Positions 52,202 to 60,571 are shown, counted from the first letter of the stretch. The stretch is 64,000 nt of DNA from Rhodothermales bacterium (GCA_040221055.1 JAVJVN010000020.1:133528-197527), one strand, 5' to 3'. Translations and numbers: made by a program. The notes: generated by a model not told the origin, from the letters alone.

Positions 52202-54814
52202 CTATTCCGTCCGCAGGGTGACCACCGGATCCATCCGGCTCGCACGCCAGGACAGGACGGCCGTCGTACCGATGGCCAGACCGAATACCAGCAGGCCTCC
52301 TGCCATCAGGGTGGTTGGCTGGACGTGGGTCGCATAGGCGAACCCGTCCAGCCAGCGCGCCCCGAGCCACCAGGCAACGGGCAGCGCCAATCCGAGTGCC
52401 AGGAGCACGAGTCCGGCCATGCTGCGGCTCAGGAGCATGACCAAGTTCCACTCCGACGCGCCCACTACCTTGCGGATTCCGATTTCCCGCCGGCGGCGCT
52501 GGGCCGCGAACAACGCCAGGCCAATCAGACCCAGGCAGGCCACAAGCAGGGCCAGCCACGTTCCGTACGTGACCAATGTTGCGGCGCGTCGCTCGGCCAC
52601 GTAGAGCGCATCGAATTGCTCGTCCAGGAAAACCGAACGGAACGGATTTACCGGGTCGAAGCGGACGTACACCTCTGCCAGTGCATCGATCGTACCCTGC
52701 GATGCATTCCCGGTCAGCGCCACGGTCATCTGGGAGTACCAGGCGTCCGGCGCCATGAACAGCATGACCGGTGAAATCCGCTCGTGCAAGGAACGGAAAT
52801 GGAAATCCTTCACGACACCGACGACCTCCAGGGATCGACCGACCGCCGGCATCAATACTGCTTTGCCAATCGGCTCATCCCAATCCATCTGGCGCACGAA
52901 TTCCTCGTTCACAAGGACTGCGGACGCCCGGTCGGTCCCGAACGCCCGGTCGAAAAATCGACCCTCTCTCAATTCAAGGCCGTATACGACCGGGAAGTCC
53001 CAGTCTCCCACCAGCATGCGGATGGAGGGCATTTGCTCAGCGGGAACGCCCGGCACTTCTGCCGGAATGCCCCAATCGCTGCCGCCTGGACGGTTGCCTG
53101 ACATCGTCACGCCCGAAACACCCGGTACATCCAGAATGGCCCGTCGGATGTCTTCCAGCCGGGACTGCATGGATGCATCCTGCAAAGGGATGGCAACCCG
53201 GTTGTCTTGCTCAAAGCCCAGCGGGACCTCCTCCACATACTGCATTTGATCGTCTACGATACCCGCCAACATGAGAAGTGCAGCCGATACCGCAAATTGG
53301 AACACGACCAGGATGTGTCGGAGCCGGTTGGATCCGCCCCTTGACCCGCCCTTTGGACCGTCGCCGCGCATGGCCACACCGGGCGTGAACCGGGATTGGA
53401 CGAGCGCCGGGTACCATCCGGCCACCAACCCGATCCCCAGAATGAACAATGCCAGCCAACCCAGCGCCTGACCTCCCAGGAAGTCCTGCCACATGAAAGC
53501 CTTCCCGGTCAACGCGTTGAACTCGGGGACGACAGCCAACGCCAGTCCGATGGCCAACATGCCGCCGAGAACGGCCAACACCATGGACTCCGTCAGGAAG
53601 CGGGATATCACGCCCCACGAATCGGCCCCGAGGCTCTTGCGCACCCCGACTTCGTGCGATCGCTGGGAGGCCCGCGCCGTGACCAGATTCACGAAATTGA
53701 GTGCCGCCACGACAAGCACGAGCAGGCCCAGGAGCCCCAGCGTCCAGACCCGTTTCGCGTCGCCCGTCGGATACATTTCCCGGAACTGATTGCTCCGCAG
53801 CCAGATGTCCGTCAGCGGCTGAAGCCAGACACCGGCGCCGTCAATAGTCGCTTCCGCCGGGATATTGGCCGCGACGACGTCCGACATGGCCGCACCCGTC
53901 ACCGCCGGATCCGCGCCGGGCGCAAGTTTCACATACGTGTAGTACTGATTCCACCGCCACCAGTCATCGTGCCGCTCGTCCGTGTAGCTGGCCATGGAAA
54001 CCAGCATGGGAAACCTGAAATGCGACGTCCTCGGAACGTCCTCCATGACACCCGTCACCCGGTACAGGTCACCACCGCCGAGCACGACTTCCCGACCCAT
54101 GACATCCGGACCACCGAACAGCTGCTCGGCCAGGCTCCGTGTAAGGACCACGCTGCCGGGGGCCCGCAACGCGGTCCGCTCGTCGCCGGCAAGGAAGGGC
54201 CAGGTGAACACATCGAAAACCGTTGAGTCCGCGAACAGCGTCCCGACGATGGGCAGTCGTTCCCCGTCGACCTCGGCAAACGTGGAGCCGAATGGGGAAA
54301 ACCGTGCGACAGCCTCGACGGCCGGAACCTCCTGGGCACCACGGATGCCCCACGGGCCGTTGATCTTGGCAATGCCATGGAACCCATCGGCGTCGTATTC
54401 GCCATTGACCCGGAATATCCGATGGCTGTCCTCATGGTATTGATCGTACGCCAGTTCATCCTGTACATACAGGGCGAGCAACAGTGCTACCGCCATTCCG
54501 ACGGCAAGGCCCGACAGATTCAAGGCGGAAATGCCCTTCTCGCGTCGGATGGACCGTCCAGAGGTGACAAGATGGTTCAGGATCATGGCTGTTCGCTCCA
54601 TGGGTTGACGGCGCCGCGCCCGCAGCGAATGCGCCCGCATGAATAGAAGGACTTCTTTCCAGTAGATGCACCGCGCCCTGAACACGCCCATACGCTGGAT
54701 ATTCTGGACAAACGATTCGTCAAGATCCCCGCGGATCTCCTCGTACACGTCTCCCCGGCAATACCAGTCCAGGAACCGGATGGCCGAGTCCGGCGGATGC
54801 GTTCTGCGCGTCAT
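52202..54814 (-). CDS. MacB/FtsX-type ABC permease with PadR-linked prefix domain
   Basis: 870 residues. The first ~75 residues form the permease prefix domain found when such genes follow padR (FLDWYCRGDVYEEIRGDLDESFVQN). Then come helix 1 (ISALNLSGLAVGMAVALLLALYV), a MacB-like core and FtsX helices (VWTLGLLGLLVLVVAALNFVNLV); the second unit starts LRHILVVFQFAVSAALLMLAG and ends WRASRMDPVVTLRTE. Cytoplasmic loops HEVGVRKSLGAD and REIGIRKVVGAS are typical. Its ATG overlaps the padR stop (54811-54814), so PadR controls it. No ATPase gene is adjacent. Confidence 0.92.
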   Translation of the reverse strand: MTRRTHPPDSAIRFLDWYCRGDVYEEIRGDLDESFVQNIQRMGVFRARCIYWKEVLLFMRAHSLRARRRQPMERTAMILNHLVTSGRSIRREKGISALNLSGLAVGMAVALLLALYVQDELAYDQYHEDSHRIFRVNGEYDADGFHGIAKINGPWGIRGAQEVPAVEAVARFSPFGSTFAEVDGERLPIVGTLFADSTVFDVFTWPFLAGDERTALRAPGSVVLTRSLAEQLFGGPDVMGREVVLGGGDLYRVTGVMEDVPRTSHFRFPMLVSMASYTDERHDDWWRWNQYYTYVKLAPGADPAVTGAAMSDVVAANIPAEATIDGAGVWLQPLTDIWLRSNQFREMYPTGDAKRVWTLGLLGLLVLVVAALNFVNLVTARASQRSHEVGVRKSLGADSWGVISRFLTESMVLAVLGGMLAIGLALAVVPEFNALTGKAFMWQDFLGGQALGWLALFILGIGLVAGWYPALVQSRFTPGVAMRGDGPKGGSRGGSNRLRHILVVFQFAVSAALLMLAGIVDDQMQYVEEVPLGFEQDNRVAIPLQDASMQSRLEDIRRAILDVPGVSGVTMSGNRPGGSDWGIPAEVPGVPAEQMPSIRMLVGDWDFPVVYGLELREGRFFDRAFGTDRASAVLVNEEFVRQMDWDEPIGKAVLMPAVGRSLEVVGVVKDFHFRSLHERISPVMLFMAPDAWYSQMTVALTGNASQGTIDALAEVYVRFDPVNPFRSVFLDEQFDALYVAERRAATLVTYGTWLALLVACLGLIGLALFAAQRRRREIGIRKVVGASEWNLVMLLSRSMAGLVLLALGLALPVAWWLGARWLDGFAYATHVQPTTLMAGGLLVFGLAIGTTAVLSWRASRMDPVVTLRTE

Positions 54815-55161
54815 GATGACACTCCGGGACGCAATCCGTCCGGCATGCGGGCCAGCAACGAATTCCGCGCCTCCTGCGCTTCCCGCAAGGCCTCCAAGGC
54901 CGCACCGGTCACCCTGAACATGCGCTTTCGGCGCCCGCCCCGCTCCTCGGTGGCCCCTTGCATGCCCGACTCCAGGAATCCCTTGTCTTCCAACCGGTAC
55001 AGCGTGGCGTGGATGGCCCCCAAGGACACACTCCTGCCGACTTCGTCCGCCAGCAGCTGTTGGACCGTCAGACCATAGCCCTGGCCATCCAGGGCCGCAA
55101 CGGCCATGAGCACCAGCTCTTCGAACTCACCCAGTCTCGATCCACGCACAGGTCGCCTCAT
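54811..55161 (-). CDS. PadR-family transcriptional regulator
   Basis: The ATG at 55161 gives MRRPVRGSRLGEFEELVLMAVAAL, the family N-terminus; the frame upstream is only an extension. 116 residues. Winged-helix pattern: YGLTVQQLLADEVGRSVSLGAIHATLYRLEDKGFLES and the wing ERGGRRKRMFRVTGAALEAL. PadR proteins of this small class repress an adjacent transporter and lift on binding a stress ligand. It is the first gene of a coupled pair with the permease. An inverted repeat upstream (55204-55236) is a candidate operator. Confidence 0.92.
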   Translation of the reverse strand: MRRPVRGSRLGEFEELVLMAVAALDGQGYGLTVQQLLADEVGRSVSLGAIHATLYRLEDKGFLESGMQGATEERGGRRKRMFRVTGAALEALREAQEARNSLLARMPDGLRPGVSS

Positions 55162-55203
55162 GAATTCATGGAAACGATCCTGTATATGCAAAATGATAAG
55201 AAA

Positions 55204-55236
55204 GGTTACAGCCCCTTTCTGCTTCTTGGTGTAACC
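55204..55236 (-). promoter_or_regulatory. Inverted repeat GGTTACA/TGTAACC upstream of padR
   Basis: Perfect 7-base arms (55204-55210 and 55230-55236) separated by 19 bases, 43-75 bases upstream of the padR start. Centre-to-centre spacing is 26 bases. A natural candidate for PadR autoregulation; not proven. Confidence 0.45.
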
Positions 55237-55255
55237 CGCCAAAAATAGGGCGTAA

Positions 55256-56212
55256 TCAGGCCGTAAAGACCAGGTAGACCGAATACACGATCCACGTCGC
55301 GACCAGCGTCGCCCCTTCCCAACGGTTTATCCGTCCGGGGCGGCGCAGGCCCGCGCCGAAAATCATGACTCCGACCGTCATGGCGCCCATGACAGCCACG
55401 TCGCGCGTCAAGACCCCGTCCGGAACGTCAAACGGAGCCACCAGGCCAGCCAGTCCGACCACCACCAGCGTGTTGAACAGGTTGGATCCGATGACATTCC
55501 CGATGGCCATGTCGTGTTTGCCCTTCCGGGCCGCCGCCACACTGGATGCCAGCTCAGGCAGCGACGTGCCGATAGCCACGACCGTGAGTCCGATGACCAG
55601 ATCACTCACGCCGAACCAACCGGCGATCTCAACCGATCCCCAGACCAGGGCCCGGGAGGAGACAATGAGCAGCAGCAGGCCCACCACCAACTGGATGGTG
55701 GCGGTCCGAACGCCGACGTCGGCATGAACGTCCATTTCCTCCTGGAGCGCATCGGTGGTCTCGGCCGACTTGCGGAAGCTCCACGCGAGCAGTGCCCCGA
55801 ACAGCGCCAGCAGCAGGAGCGCATCCACACGCGTAATCGTCGCATCCCACACAATCCACGCCGCGACGAGCGTCACGGCGGTGAGGATGGGCAATTCCTG
55901 CCGAACGATCCTGGATTGCACGGCGATGGGACTCAGGAGCGCGGTGATACCGAGGATCAGGCCCAGATTCGCAATATTTGACCCATAGGCGTTACCCAGC
56001 GCGATCCCGGGGTTGCCGTCAATGGATGCGAACAGGGACACGACCATCTCGGGTGCGGACGTGCCGAATCCGATGATGATCATGCCGATGACGAGGGGCG
56101 ATACGTGGAAATGCCGCGCCACGTCACTCGCGCCGTCCACGAACTTGTCGGCGCTCCAGATGAGTACGGCGAGGCCGACGAGCACGGCGGTCACCGCCAG
56201 GAAAAGAGTCAT
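55256..56212 (-). CDS. Calcium/cation antiporter, CaCA family (YrbG-like)
   Basis: 318 residues with about ten membrane helices in two inverted halves. Both signature alpha repeats are seen: GFGTSAPEMVVSLFAS (with GNAYGSNIANLGLILG) and AIGTSLPELASSVAAARKGKHDMAIGNVIGSNLFN. These carry the Glu and Asn/Ser residues that bind the cation. It exchanges Ca2+ (or K+) for Na+ or H+ in the inner membrane. The start at the ATG at 56212 has no better alternative. It is separated from the esterase gene by 14 bases and may be the last gene of that transcript. Confidence 0.95.
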   Translation of the reverse strand: MTLFLAVTAVLVGLAVLIWSADKFVDGASDVARHFHVSPLVIGMIIIGFGTSAPEMVVSLFASIDGNPGIALGNAYGSNIANLGLILGITALLSPIAVQSRIVRQELPILTAVTLVAAWIVWDATITRVDALLLLALFGALLAWSFRKSAETTDALQEEMDVHADVGVRTATIQLVVGLLLLIVSSRALVWGSVEIAGWFGVSDLVIGLTVVAIGTSLPELASSVAAARKGKHDMAIGNVIGSNLFNTLVVVGLAGLVAPFDVPDGVLTRDVAVMGAMTVGVMIFGAGLRRPGRINRWEGATLVATWIVYSVYLVFTA

Positions 56213-56226
56213 GGACCAGGGGCTGT

Positions 56227-56910
56227 CTATTGGAGGGAGCCCAGCAAGGTACGGACGAACGCGATCTCGTCCATGTTGACGGTGTGTCCCATGCCGGGAT
56301 AGATCCGTTCCGTGACGTCGGCGCCGAGCGCGTTGAACACCTGCGTCGATGCCTGCACCCGCTCGAGCGGAATATGGGCATCGATGTCGGAACAGCCCAG
56401 GAAAACGGGGGTGCCGTCCAGCGGTTGGCCGGATGTAGGGGCGTATTCGAATGGAGCCTCACCGCCCTGCCCGATGAGGCCGCCGCTCAGCATGACCACG
56501 CCGCCGTAGCGGCGGGCATTCCGGGCCGCGAATTCACCGGCCAGACACGCCCCCTGCGAAAACCCGAGCAGAATGATCTGTTCGGTCGGGATACCGTCCT
56601 GTTCGAGCGCTTCGACGATATGGCCGATGACCGCAAGACCGGACGACAACCCGGGCTCATTCTGTTCGATGGGCGCCAGGAAACTGTGCGGATACCAGGT
56701 GTGACCCGCCGCTTGCGGAGCGACATAGACGATGCGATCAGCGGTGAACTCCCGGGCAAATTCCAGCATGCTGCCAGCCGATGCGCCGCGACCGTGGACC
56801 AGGATGACGGCGGCGTCGGCCTCCTTGGGCGTCACGCCCGCCCGCGCCACGGGCTGGCCTTGATGGGGGCCATTGGTGAGGGGTGAACGATGGTTCGAGG
56901 TTGCTGTCAT
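56227..56910 (-). CDS. Alpha/beta-hydrolase esterase (phospholipase/carboxylesterase family)
   Basis: The ATG at 56910 overlaps the dioxygenase stop (ATGA). 227 residues. Oxyanion segment VILVHGRGASAGSM, nucleophile Ser in ILLGFSQGACLAGE, acid Asp in LGCSDIDAHIPLERVQ and His in YPGMGHTVN: a complete catalytic triad. This small YpfH-like carboxylesterase class is commonly encoded with glyoxalase-type dioxygenases, as here. It would act in the cytoplasm on a small ester or thioester. Confidence 0.9.
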   Translation of the reverse strand: MTATSNHRSPLTNGPHQGQPVARAGVTPKEADAAVILVHGRGASAGSMLEFAREFTADRIVYVAPQAAGHTWYPHSFLAPIEQNEPGLSSGLAVIGHIVEALEQDGIPTEQIILLGFSQGACLAGEFAARNARRYGGVVMLSGGLIGQGGEAPFEYAPTSGQPLDGTPVFLGCSDIDAHIPLERVQASTQVFNALGADVTERIYPGMGHTVNMDEIAFVRTLLGSLQ

Positions 56911-57833
56911 GATGCAGGGAGGGTCAACGGCGGCAGTTGGGCTTCGATGTGCGTCCGGTGCGGCTCCAGCCATTCCGGAAGTTTGAGATCCATGCCGAGC
57001 GAGGCCAACGGCTCGTCTGCGGTGAATCCGGGCGGATCGGTAGCGATCTCGAACAGTATGCCGCCGGGCTCCCGGAAGTAGATGGAGCGGAAATAGTTGC
57101 GGTCCTTGACGTCGGTCACATGCAGTCCCGCCGCTCGGATCCGGTCCTGCCATTCGAGTTGTTCCTCGTCGTTGCGGGCCCGGAAGGCCACATGGTGCAC
57201 CGTCCCGACGCCTTGCGTGGCACGGACGTCAGAACCCACGATGTCCACGACGGCGCCCAGGGAACCCTCGTCGGTCTTGGTGTGGCTGTTGTTGGCGGCG
57301 TGGAACCGTGTGCGTCCGTTTTCGCTGCCCACCTGGCGATAACCGAAGACGTCGACCAGCACACGGGCGGTTTCGTCCGGTGCGACGGAATCGAGGGCGA
57401 CACCATGGAATCCGATGATGTCGTCCGTATCGGAAGACGGCACGGCCACCAACGCCAATACCAATCCGTCCGGGTCGCGGAACGGCACGACGGGCTGGCC
57501 GAAGCGGGTGGTCGGTTCATCGTAATCGACGCCCTTTTCCCGGAATCGGGTCTGCCACGCGGAGATTGCGTGATCGGGAATGGCAAACGATGTTTCGGCG
57601 GTCTGTCCCCGTCCGGATCGTCCACGGGGCGCACCGGCCCACGGGAAGAACGTCAGGATGGAGCCCGGGCTGCCCTCCCGATTCCCGAAATAGAGGTGAT
57701 ACGTGCCCGGATCGTCGAAATTCACGGTCCGCTTTACCAGCCTCAGGCCGAGTACGCCCGCATGGAAATCAACGCTTTGCTGGGCCGGCCCGGAGATGGC
57801 CGTCACATGGTGGATGCCTTGGATGGGATTCAT
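56907..57833 (-). CDS. Ring-cleaving dioxygenase of the vicinal oxygen chelate family
   Basis: The ATG at 57833 gives MNPIQGIHHVTAISGPAQQSVDFHAGVLGLRLVKRTVNFDD, the family start; 308 residues. There are two VOC modules. Fe(II) ligand candidates are His in GIHHVTA and His in GTVHHVAFRA, plus Glu in PGGILFEIATDPPGF. It resembles the PcpA/LinE and MhqO group that opens hydroquinone rings. It forms a coupled operon with the esterase. The family includes quinone-stress enzymes regulated by MarR, and a MarR gene lies 0.8 kb away. Confidence 0.92.
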   Translation of the reverse strand: MNPIQGIHHVTAISGPAQQSVDFHAGVLGLRLVKRTVNFDDPGTYHLYFGNREGSPGSILTFFPWAGAPRGRSGRGQTAETSFAIPDHAISAWQTRFREKGVDYDEPTTRFGQPVVPFRDPDGLVLALVAVPSSDTDDIIGFHGVALDSVAPDETARVLVDVFGYRQVGSENGRTRFHAANNSHTKTDEGSLGAVVDIVGSDVRATQGVGTVHHVAFRARNDEEQLEWQDRIRAAGLHVTDVKDRNYFRSIYFREPGGILFEIATDPPGFTADEPLASLGMDLKLPEWLEPHRTHIEAQLPPLTLPAS

Positions 57834-57879
57834 GTTCGTACGTCGTGGGGTGAGCTGATACACAATAGTTACGCCGAAA

Positions 57880-57916
57880 CCAGGCCCGCCCTGCCTCTCC
57901 GGCAGGGCGGACCTGG
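57880..57916 (-). terminator. Long hairpin after yceI copy 3
   Basis: A 16 bp stem (57880-57895 with 57901-57916) with one mismatch and a TCTCC loop, 42 bases after the yceI stop. Reading on the minus strand a short GGTTT follows. It probably separates yceI from the dioxygenase operon. Confidence 0.65.
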
Positions 57917-57957
57917 CTCCCGATTGTTCGGAATCGGCGGTCAGGATGCAATCCGGA

Positions 57958-58518
57958 TCAGGCGGCGTCCTGAGCCGGGGCTGCCTGGATTTCCAGGGTG
58001 ATTTCCACGTCTTCACTGACGAGGAAGCCGCCGGTTTCCAGAACAGCGTTCCAGTTCAGGCCGAAGTCCTTGCGGTTGATCTTGGTGGCTGCTTCGAACG
58101 CGAGCTTCAGATTGCCCCACGGGTCCTTGCCGGATCCCAGGAATTCGGCGTCGAATTCGACCTGCTTGGTGACGCCACGGATGGTCAGGTCACCGACCAG
58201 GGTGAACTGGTTGCCCTTGACATCACGGACATCCGTGCTTTCGAAGGTCATGACCGGGTGTTCTTCGACGTGGAAGAAGTCTTCAGAGCGAAGATGCCCA
58301 TCCCGCTTCTCTTCGTGCGTATCGACGGAAGCCGTCTGCACCTTGGCACTTGCCTGGAGCGTCGAAAGGTCGTCTCCCTCCATGCGGATGGTTCCCTCAA
58401 AGGATTCGAAGCTGCCCCGCACCTTGCTGAACCCGAGGTGTCGGACGCTGAATCCGAAACGGGAATGGGATCCGTCAATGACGAAGGTCTGAAGATCGGT
58501 CTGTGTTGCTGTACTCAT
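57958..58518 (-). CDS. YceI-family protein (copy 3), cytoplasmic type
   Basis: The ATG at 58518 starts MSTATQTDLQTFVIDGSHSRFGFSVRHLGFSKVRGSFESFEG, the classic YceI N-terminus without any signal peptide; 186 residues. Further blocks are SVDTHEEKRDGHLRSEDFFHVEEHP and VTKQVEFDAEFLGSGKDPWGN. It belongs to the long, non-exported branch of the family, distinct from the two exported copies at 6.5 and 8.5 kb. It follows a marR gene on the same strand by 95 bases, the usual pairing in Bacteroidota, and is probably repressed by it. Confidence 0.92.
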   Translation of the reverse strand: MSTATQTDLQTFVIDGSHSRFGFSVRHLGFSKVRGSFESFEGTIRMEGDDLSTLQASAKVQTASVDTHEEKRDGHLRSEDFFHVEEHPVMTFESTDVRDVKGNQFTLVGDLTIRGVTKQVEFDAEFLGSGKDPWGNLKLAFEAATKINRKDFGLNWNAVLETGGFLVSEDVEITLEIQAAPAQDAA

Positions 58519-58554
58519 GGTCGAGTCTCTCTTTGGTTGGTTGGTGTGTTTTAG

Positions 58555-58566
58555 TTGATTAGTCAA
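58555..58566 (-). promoter_or_regulatory. TTGA-N4-TCAA motif before yceI copy 3
   Basis: TTGATTAGTCAA lies between marR and yceI, 37 bases before the yceI start. It shares the TTGA/TCAA halves with the element before marR (59121-59149) and may be a MarR operator. Confidence 0.35.
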
Positions 58567-58613
58567 GCAAATGGGCGGAACGTAGTGAAACGATCCTTAT
58601 TTCCGGTTTTTTG

Positions 58614-59090
58614 TCAGACGGCGACCACCGATTCGCGGTCCCTGACATACAGGCCGAGACGGCGGAGCAGGCTCGTTGCCGTTTCCTGTTCCTGCGCATT
58701 GAGCCCGGTGAACAGGTCCTGCAAGAACCCGGCATGTTCGTCGAACACGGGCTCAATGACCGAGCGTCCTTCCGGCGTCAAGTCGATGTATGTGACACGC
58801 CGGTCTTCCCCGCAGGCGCGACGGGCAATCCATCCGCGTTTCTCGAGCTTGTCAATGACGTACGTCATGCTTCCGCTCGTGAGCAGGATATTCCCGCCGA
58901 TGGCACTGATGGGCAGGGCTCCCTTGTGGAGCAGCACTTCCAGCACACCGAATTCCGTAAGCCCCAATCCGTGCGCTTCCACCTGGCCGCGAAGGGCCTT
59001 CGCGACCGTGGCCGAGGCCCGGTTCATGACGACCCAGAGCTTGAGGGCCCGGGCCGTGTCGGGGTTGGTATGGGAAAGGGTGTTGGGCAC
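58614..59090 (-). CDS. MarR-family transcriptional regulator
   Basis: The best start is uncertain: GTG at 59090 (VPNTLSHTNPDTARALKLWVVMNRAS) fits the family length (158 residues); a TTG at 59147 would put the operator inside the gene. Winged helix: LGLTEFGVLEVLLHKGALPISAIGGNILLTSGSMTYVIDKLEKRGWIARRACGEDRRVTYIDLTPEGRSVI. The dimer helices flank it. It is likely to control yceI downstream and itself, responding to an oxidant or phenolic compound as in related regulators. The ligand is not known. Confidence 0.9.
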   Translation of the reverse strand: MPNTLSHTNPDTARALKLWVVMNRASATVAKALRGQVEAHGLGLTEFGVLEVLLHKGALPISAIGGNILLTSGSMTYVIDKLEKRGWIARRACGEDRRVTYIDLTPEGRSVIEPVFDEHAGFLQDLFTGLNAQEQETATSLLRRLGLYVRDRESVVAV

Positions 59091-59120
59091 CAGTGTATTC
59101 GTGCGGTCTTGCGGCGATTG

Positions 59121-59149
59121 CCTTGAAGTTAAATATCTCGATTTCAAGG
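59121..59149 (-). promoter_or_regulatory. Inverted repeat CCTTGAA/TTCAAGG upstream of marR
   Basis: Perfect 7-base arms at 59121-59127 and 59143-59149, spaced by 15, about 30-60 bases before the chosen marR start. A plausible autoregulatory site. Confidence 0.45.
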
Positions 59150-59209
59150 TTTATACCGGGGCGCACCTGTCTGGTTCCGATGTTTCATGGACGTTGAGTG
59201 AAATGAAAA

Positions 59210-59527
59210 TTACTCGCGCTGCAGCGACTGCCACTGGAGCCCTTTGTCGGTCAGGCGGTATTTATGCAATCGGCTATTGGGCTTGTCGGGGATGGTCATC
59301 TCAATCAGACCGTCGGCAAAAGGGTGGACGAATTCGAACTCATAGTGGAAGACCGAGCTGACGATAAGCGGATGAGCGTCGGTAGCGGCCAGCCAACCCA
59401 GCAGGTCGCTCATGAGCCGCGGAACCTGGTCGGCGGGCGGGGCCATGTGGACCACCTGCTCACCCGCCATCACCCCTACTCCGCCGTGCCTGTACCGTCC
59501 CACCTCGTCGATCAGACCGGAATACAA
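59210..59527 (-). pseudogene. Broken Fic-domain protein gene
   Basis: About 105 residues from TTG at 59527. The middle is a good Fic match: VVHMAPPADQVPRLMSDLLGWL, HPLIVSSVFHYEFEFVHPFADG. After DG the required NGRxxR of the AMP-transfer loop is missing, and the frame jumps to a C-terminal winged-helix-like tail (DKPNSRLHKYRLTDKGLQW). The N-terminal third is also gone, replaced by the ssrA terminator region. The best reading is a remnant with an internal deletion and a truncated 5' end, not an active AMP transferase. Confidence 0.75.
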
Positions 59528-59557
59528 TCTGTATCAGCAACGGCCGCCGTAAAACAG

Positions 59558-59600
59558 AAAACCCGTCCACCAACCGGTGAGGGTCAGTGGACGGGTTTTG
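59558..59600 (-). terminator. Terminator of ssrA
   Basis: AAACCCGTCCAC and GTGGACGGGTTTT pair in a 12-13 bp stem; on the minus strand it ends with GGGTTTTCTGTTTT. It begins four bases after the tmRNA 3' end. Confidence 0.85.
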
Positions 59601-59603
59601 GAA

Positions 59604-59966
59604 TGGTGGAGATGCCGGGAGTCGAACCCGGGTCCGAGCGGTCAAACAGGGAGGCGTCTACGTGTGTAGCCGTCCTATTGTATTTCGCGTGACGCCATGC
59701 CGGATGGCAGGGCCAACGTCACGCTGAGACTGGTCTTGTTTCGGTTATCTGTATTCAGTCAGCATCTTCAAACCTATCCCATCTGAGCGTTGCTCTGTCG
59801 GGGGCCAATGGGCGAGCACCCCGGAGAACAGACAGCGGTCTTAAGCCGCCATCGCAAATGCGTAATCGTTCGCAGTTGCAGTGTTTCCAGCAAGATTTAC
59901 GAGCATGCGGGAGAGCTCGACACGCAGCCATCTGCGCGATCCGCCCGTCGAAGCCGTGACATCCCC
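59604..59966 (-). ncRNA. ssrA: tmRNA (transfer-messenger RNA)
   Basis: 363 bases with both tRNA-like ends. The 5' end GGGGATG pairs with 3' CATCTCC, including the G3-U70 pair that identifies alanine acceptors, and an encoded CCA ends the molecule. The T arm is GGGTTCGACTCCC. The tag reading frame lies at 59841-59888: resume codon probably GGA, giving GNTATANDYAFAMAA then TAA. It rescues stalled ribosomes with SmpB and marks the product for proteolysis. The tag ends in Met-Ala-Ala rather than the common Leu-Ala-Ala. Confidence 0.96.
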
Positions 59967-60075
59967 AAAATTCGAAAGAACAGACCTGCCCTCGCGGGTA
60001 GGTCAAGAACCAAGGCTTGTACGTGGTGGAGCCCCCGGAAGGTTCCGCGGGTATCCATCGCACCGCCTTGCACAA

Positions 60076-60101
60076 TGCGTTCGATCAGTGCGTTCGATCA
60101 G
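60076..60101. repeat. 13 bp tandem duplication
   Basis: TGCGTTCGATCAG occurs twice in a row (60076-60088 and 60089-60101) at the 3' end of the small lipoprotein gene; the stop codon of that gene lies in the second copy. Confidence 0.7.
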
Positions 60102-60571
60102 TCCCCGCGTTCGGCCCGGTCTCGGGACTGTGCCGTACCCACATACACCAGGCCCTCGGCTTCGAAGGCCGGTTTCAGGTCCCGAAGCACGGCGCGTGCC
60201 AGGGAACCCCGCAAATACGGGATCTGCCGTCGTCGCCCGTTGAACAGCTCCCGGTAGGGATGGATGAGCAGCCGGACATAGTCGCCCCCCATGGGTACCG
60301 CCTCCATCTGTACCCGCACATCATAGAAGAACCACCGCCGCATGGTCCGCATTTCGGTCGCCACGACGTTGTCGGTGACCCCGTCCACAACGGTCCAGCC
60401 GGCTTGCTGCAACCCACGGTCAATCCGCGCCAATACCTCCTTGTCCGGGAGACTCGGCGCATCGGTCACCTCATAGTCCCGGTACAACGGCGAAATGGAC
60501 GGCGTACATCCCGACGCCACGACCAGCATGGCGAGCATCAACACGGGCAGGATATATGAACGAATCAGCAT
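60098..60571 (-). CDS. Small lipoprotein of unknown function
   Basis: The start is placed at the ATG at 60571 (MLIRSYILPVLMLAMLVVASGC); other in-frame ATGs lie 6 and 21 bases upstream. 157 residues. Lipobox VASGC. The mature part has SPLYRDYEVTDAPSLPDKEVLARIDRGLQQAGW and VVATEMRTMRRWFFYDVRVQMEAVPMGGDYVRLLIHPYRELFNG, a mixed alpha/beta pattern seen in small envelope lipoproteins. No enzyme motif. It sits between ssrA and an alpha/beta hydrolase gene. Confidence 0.75.
   Translation of the reverse strand: MLIRSYILPVLMLAMLVVASGCTPSISPLYRDYEVTDAPSLPDKEVLARIDRGLQQAGWTVVDGVTDNVVATEMRTMRRWFFYDVRVQMEAVPMGGDYVRLLIHPYRELFNGRRRQIPYLRGSLARAVLRDLKPAFEAEGLVYVGTAQSRDRAERGD

Noticed and set aside
44576-54814. 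The two FtsX/MacB permeases as parts of the Lon-like system
   Set aside because: The first ends 37 bp before the locus, but such orphan permeases are common in this group, and the second is tied to padR and read from the other strand; no specific link is visible.
56937-58001. A 354-codon plus-strand frame opposite the ring-cleaving dioxygenase
   Set aside because: The minus-strand gene has both VOC modules; the plus frame has no family pattern and crosses the terminator hairpin.
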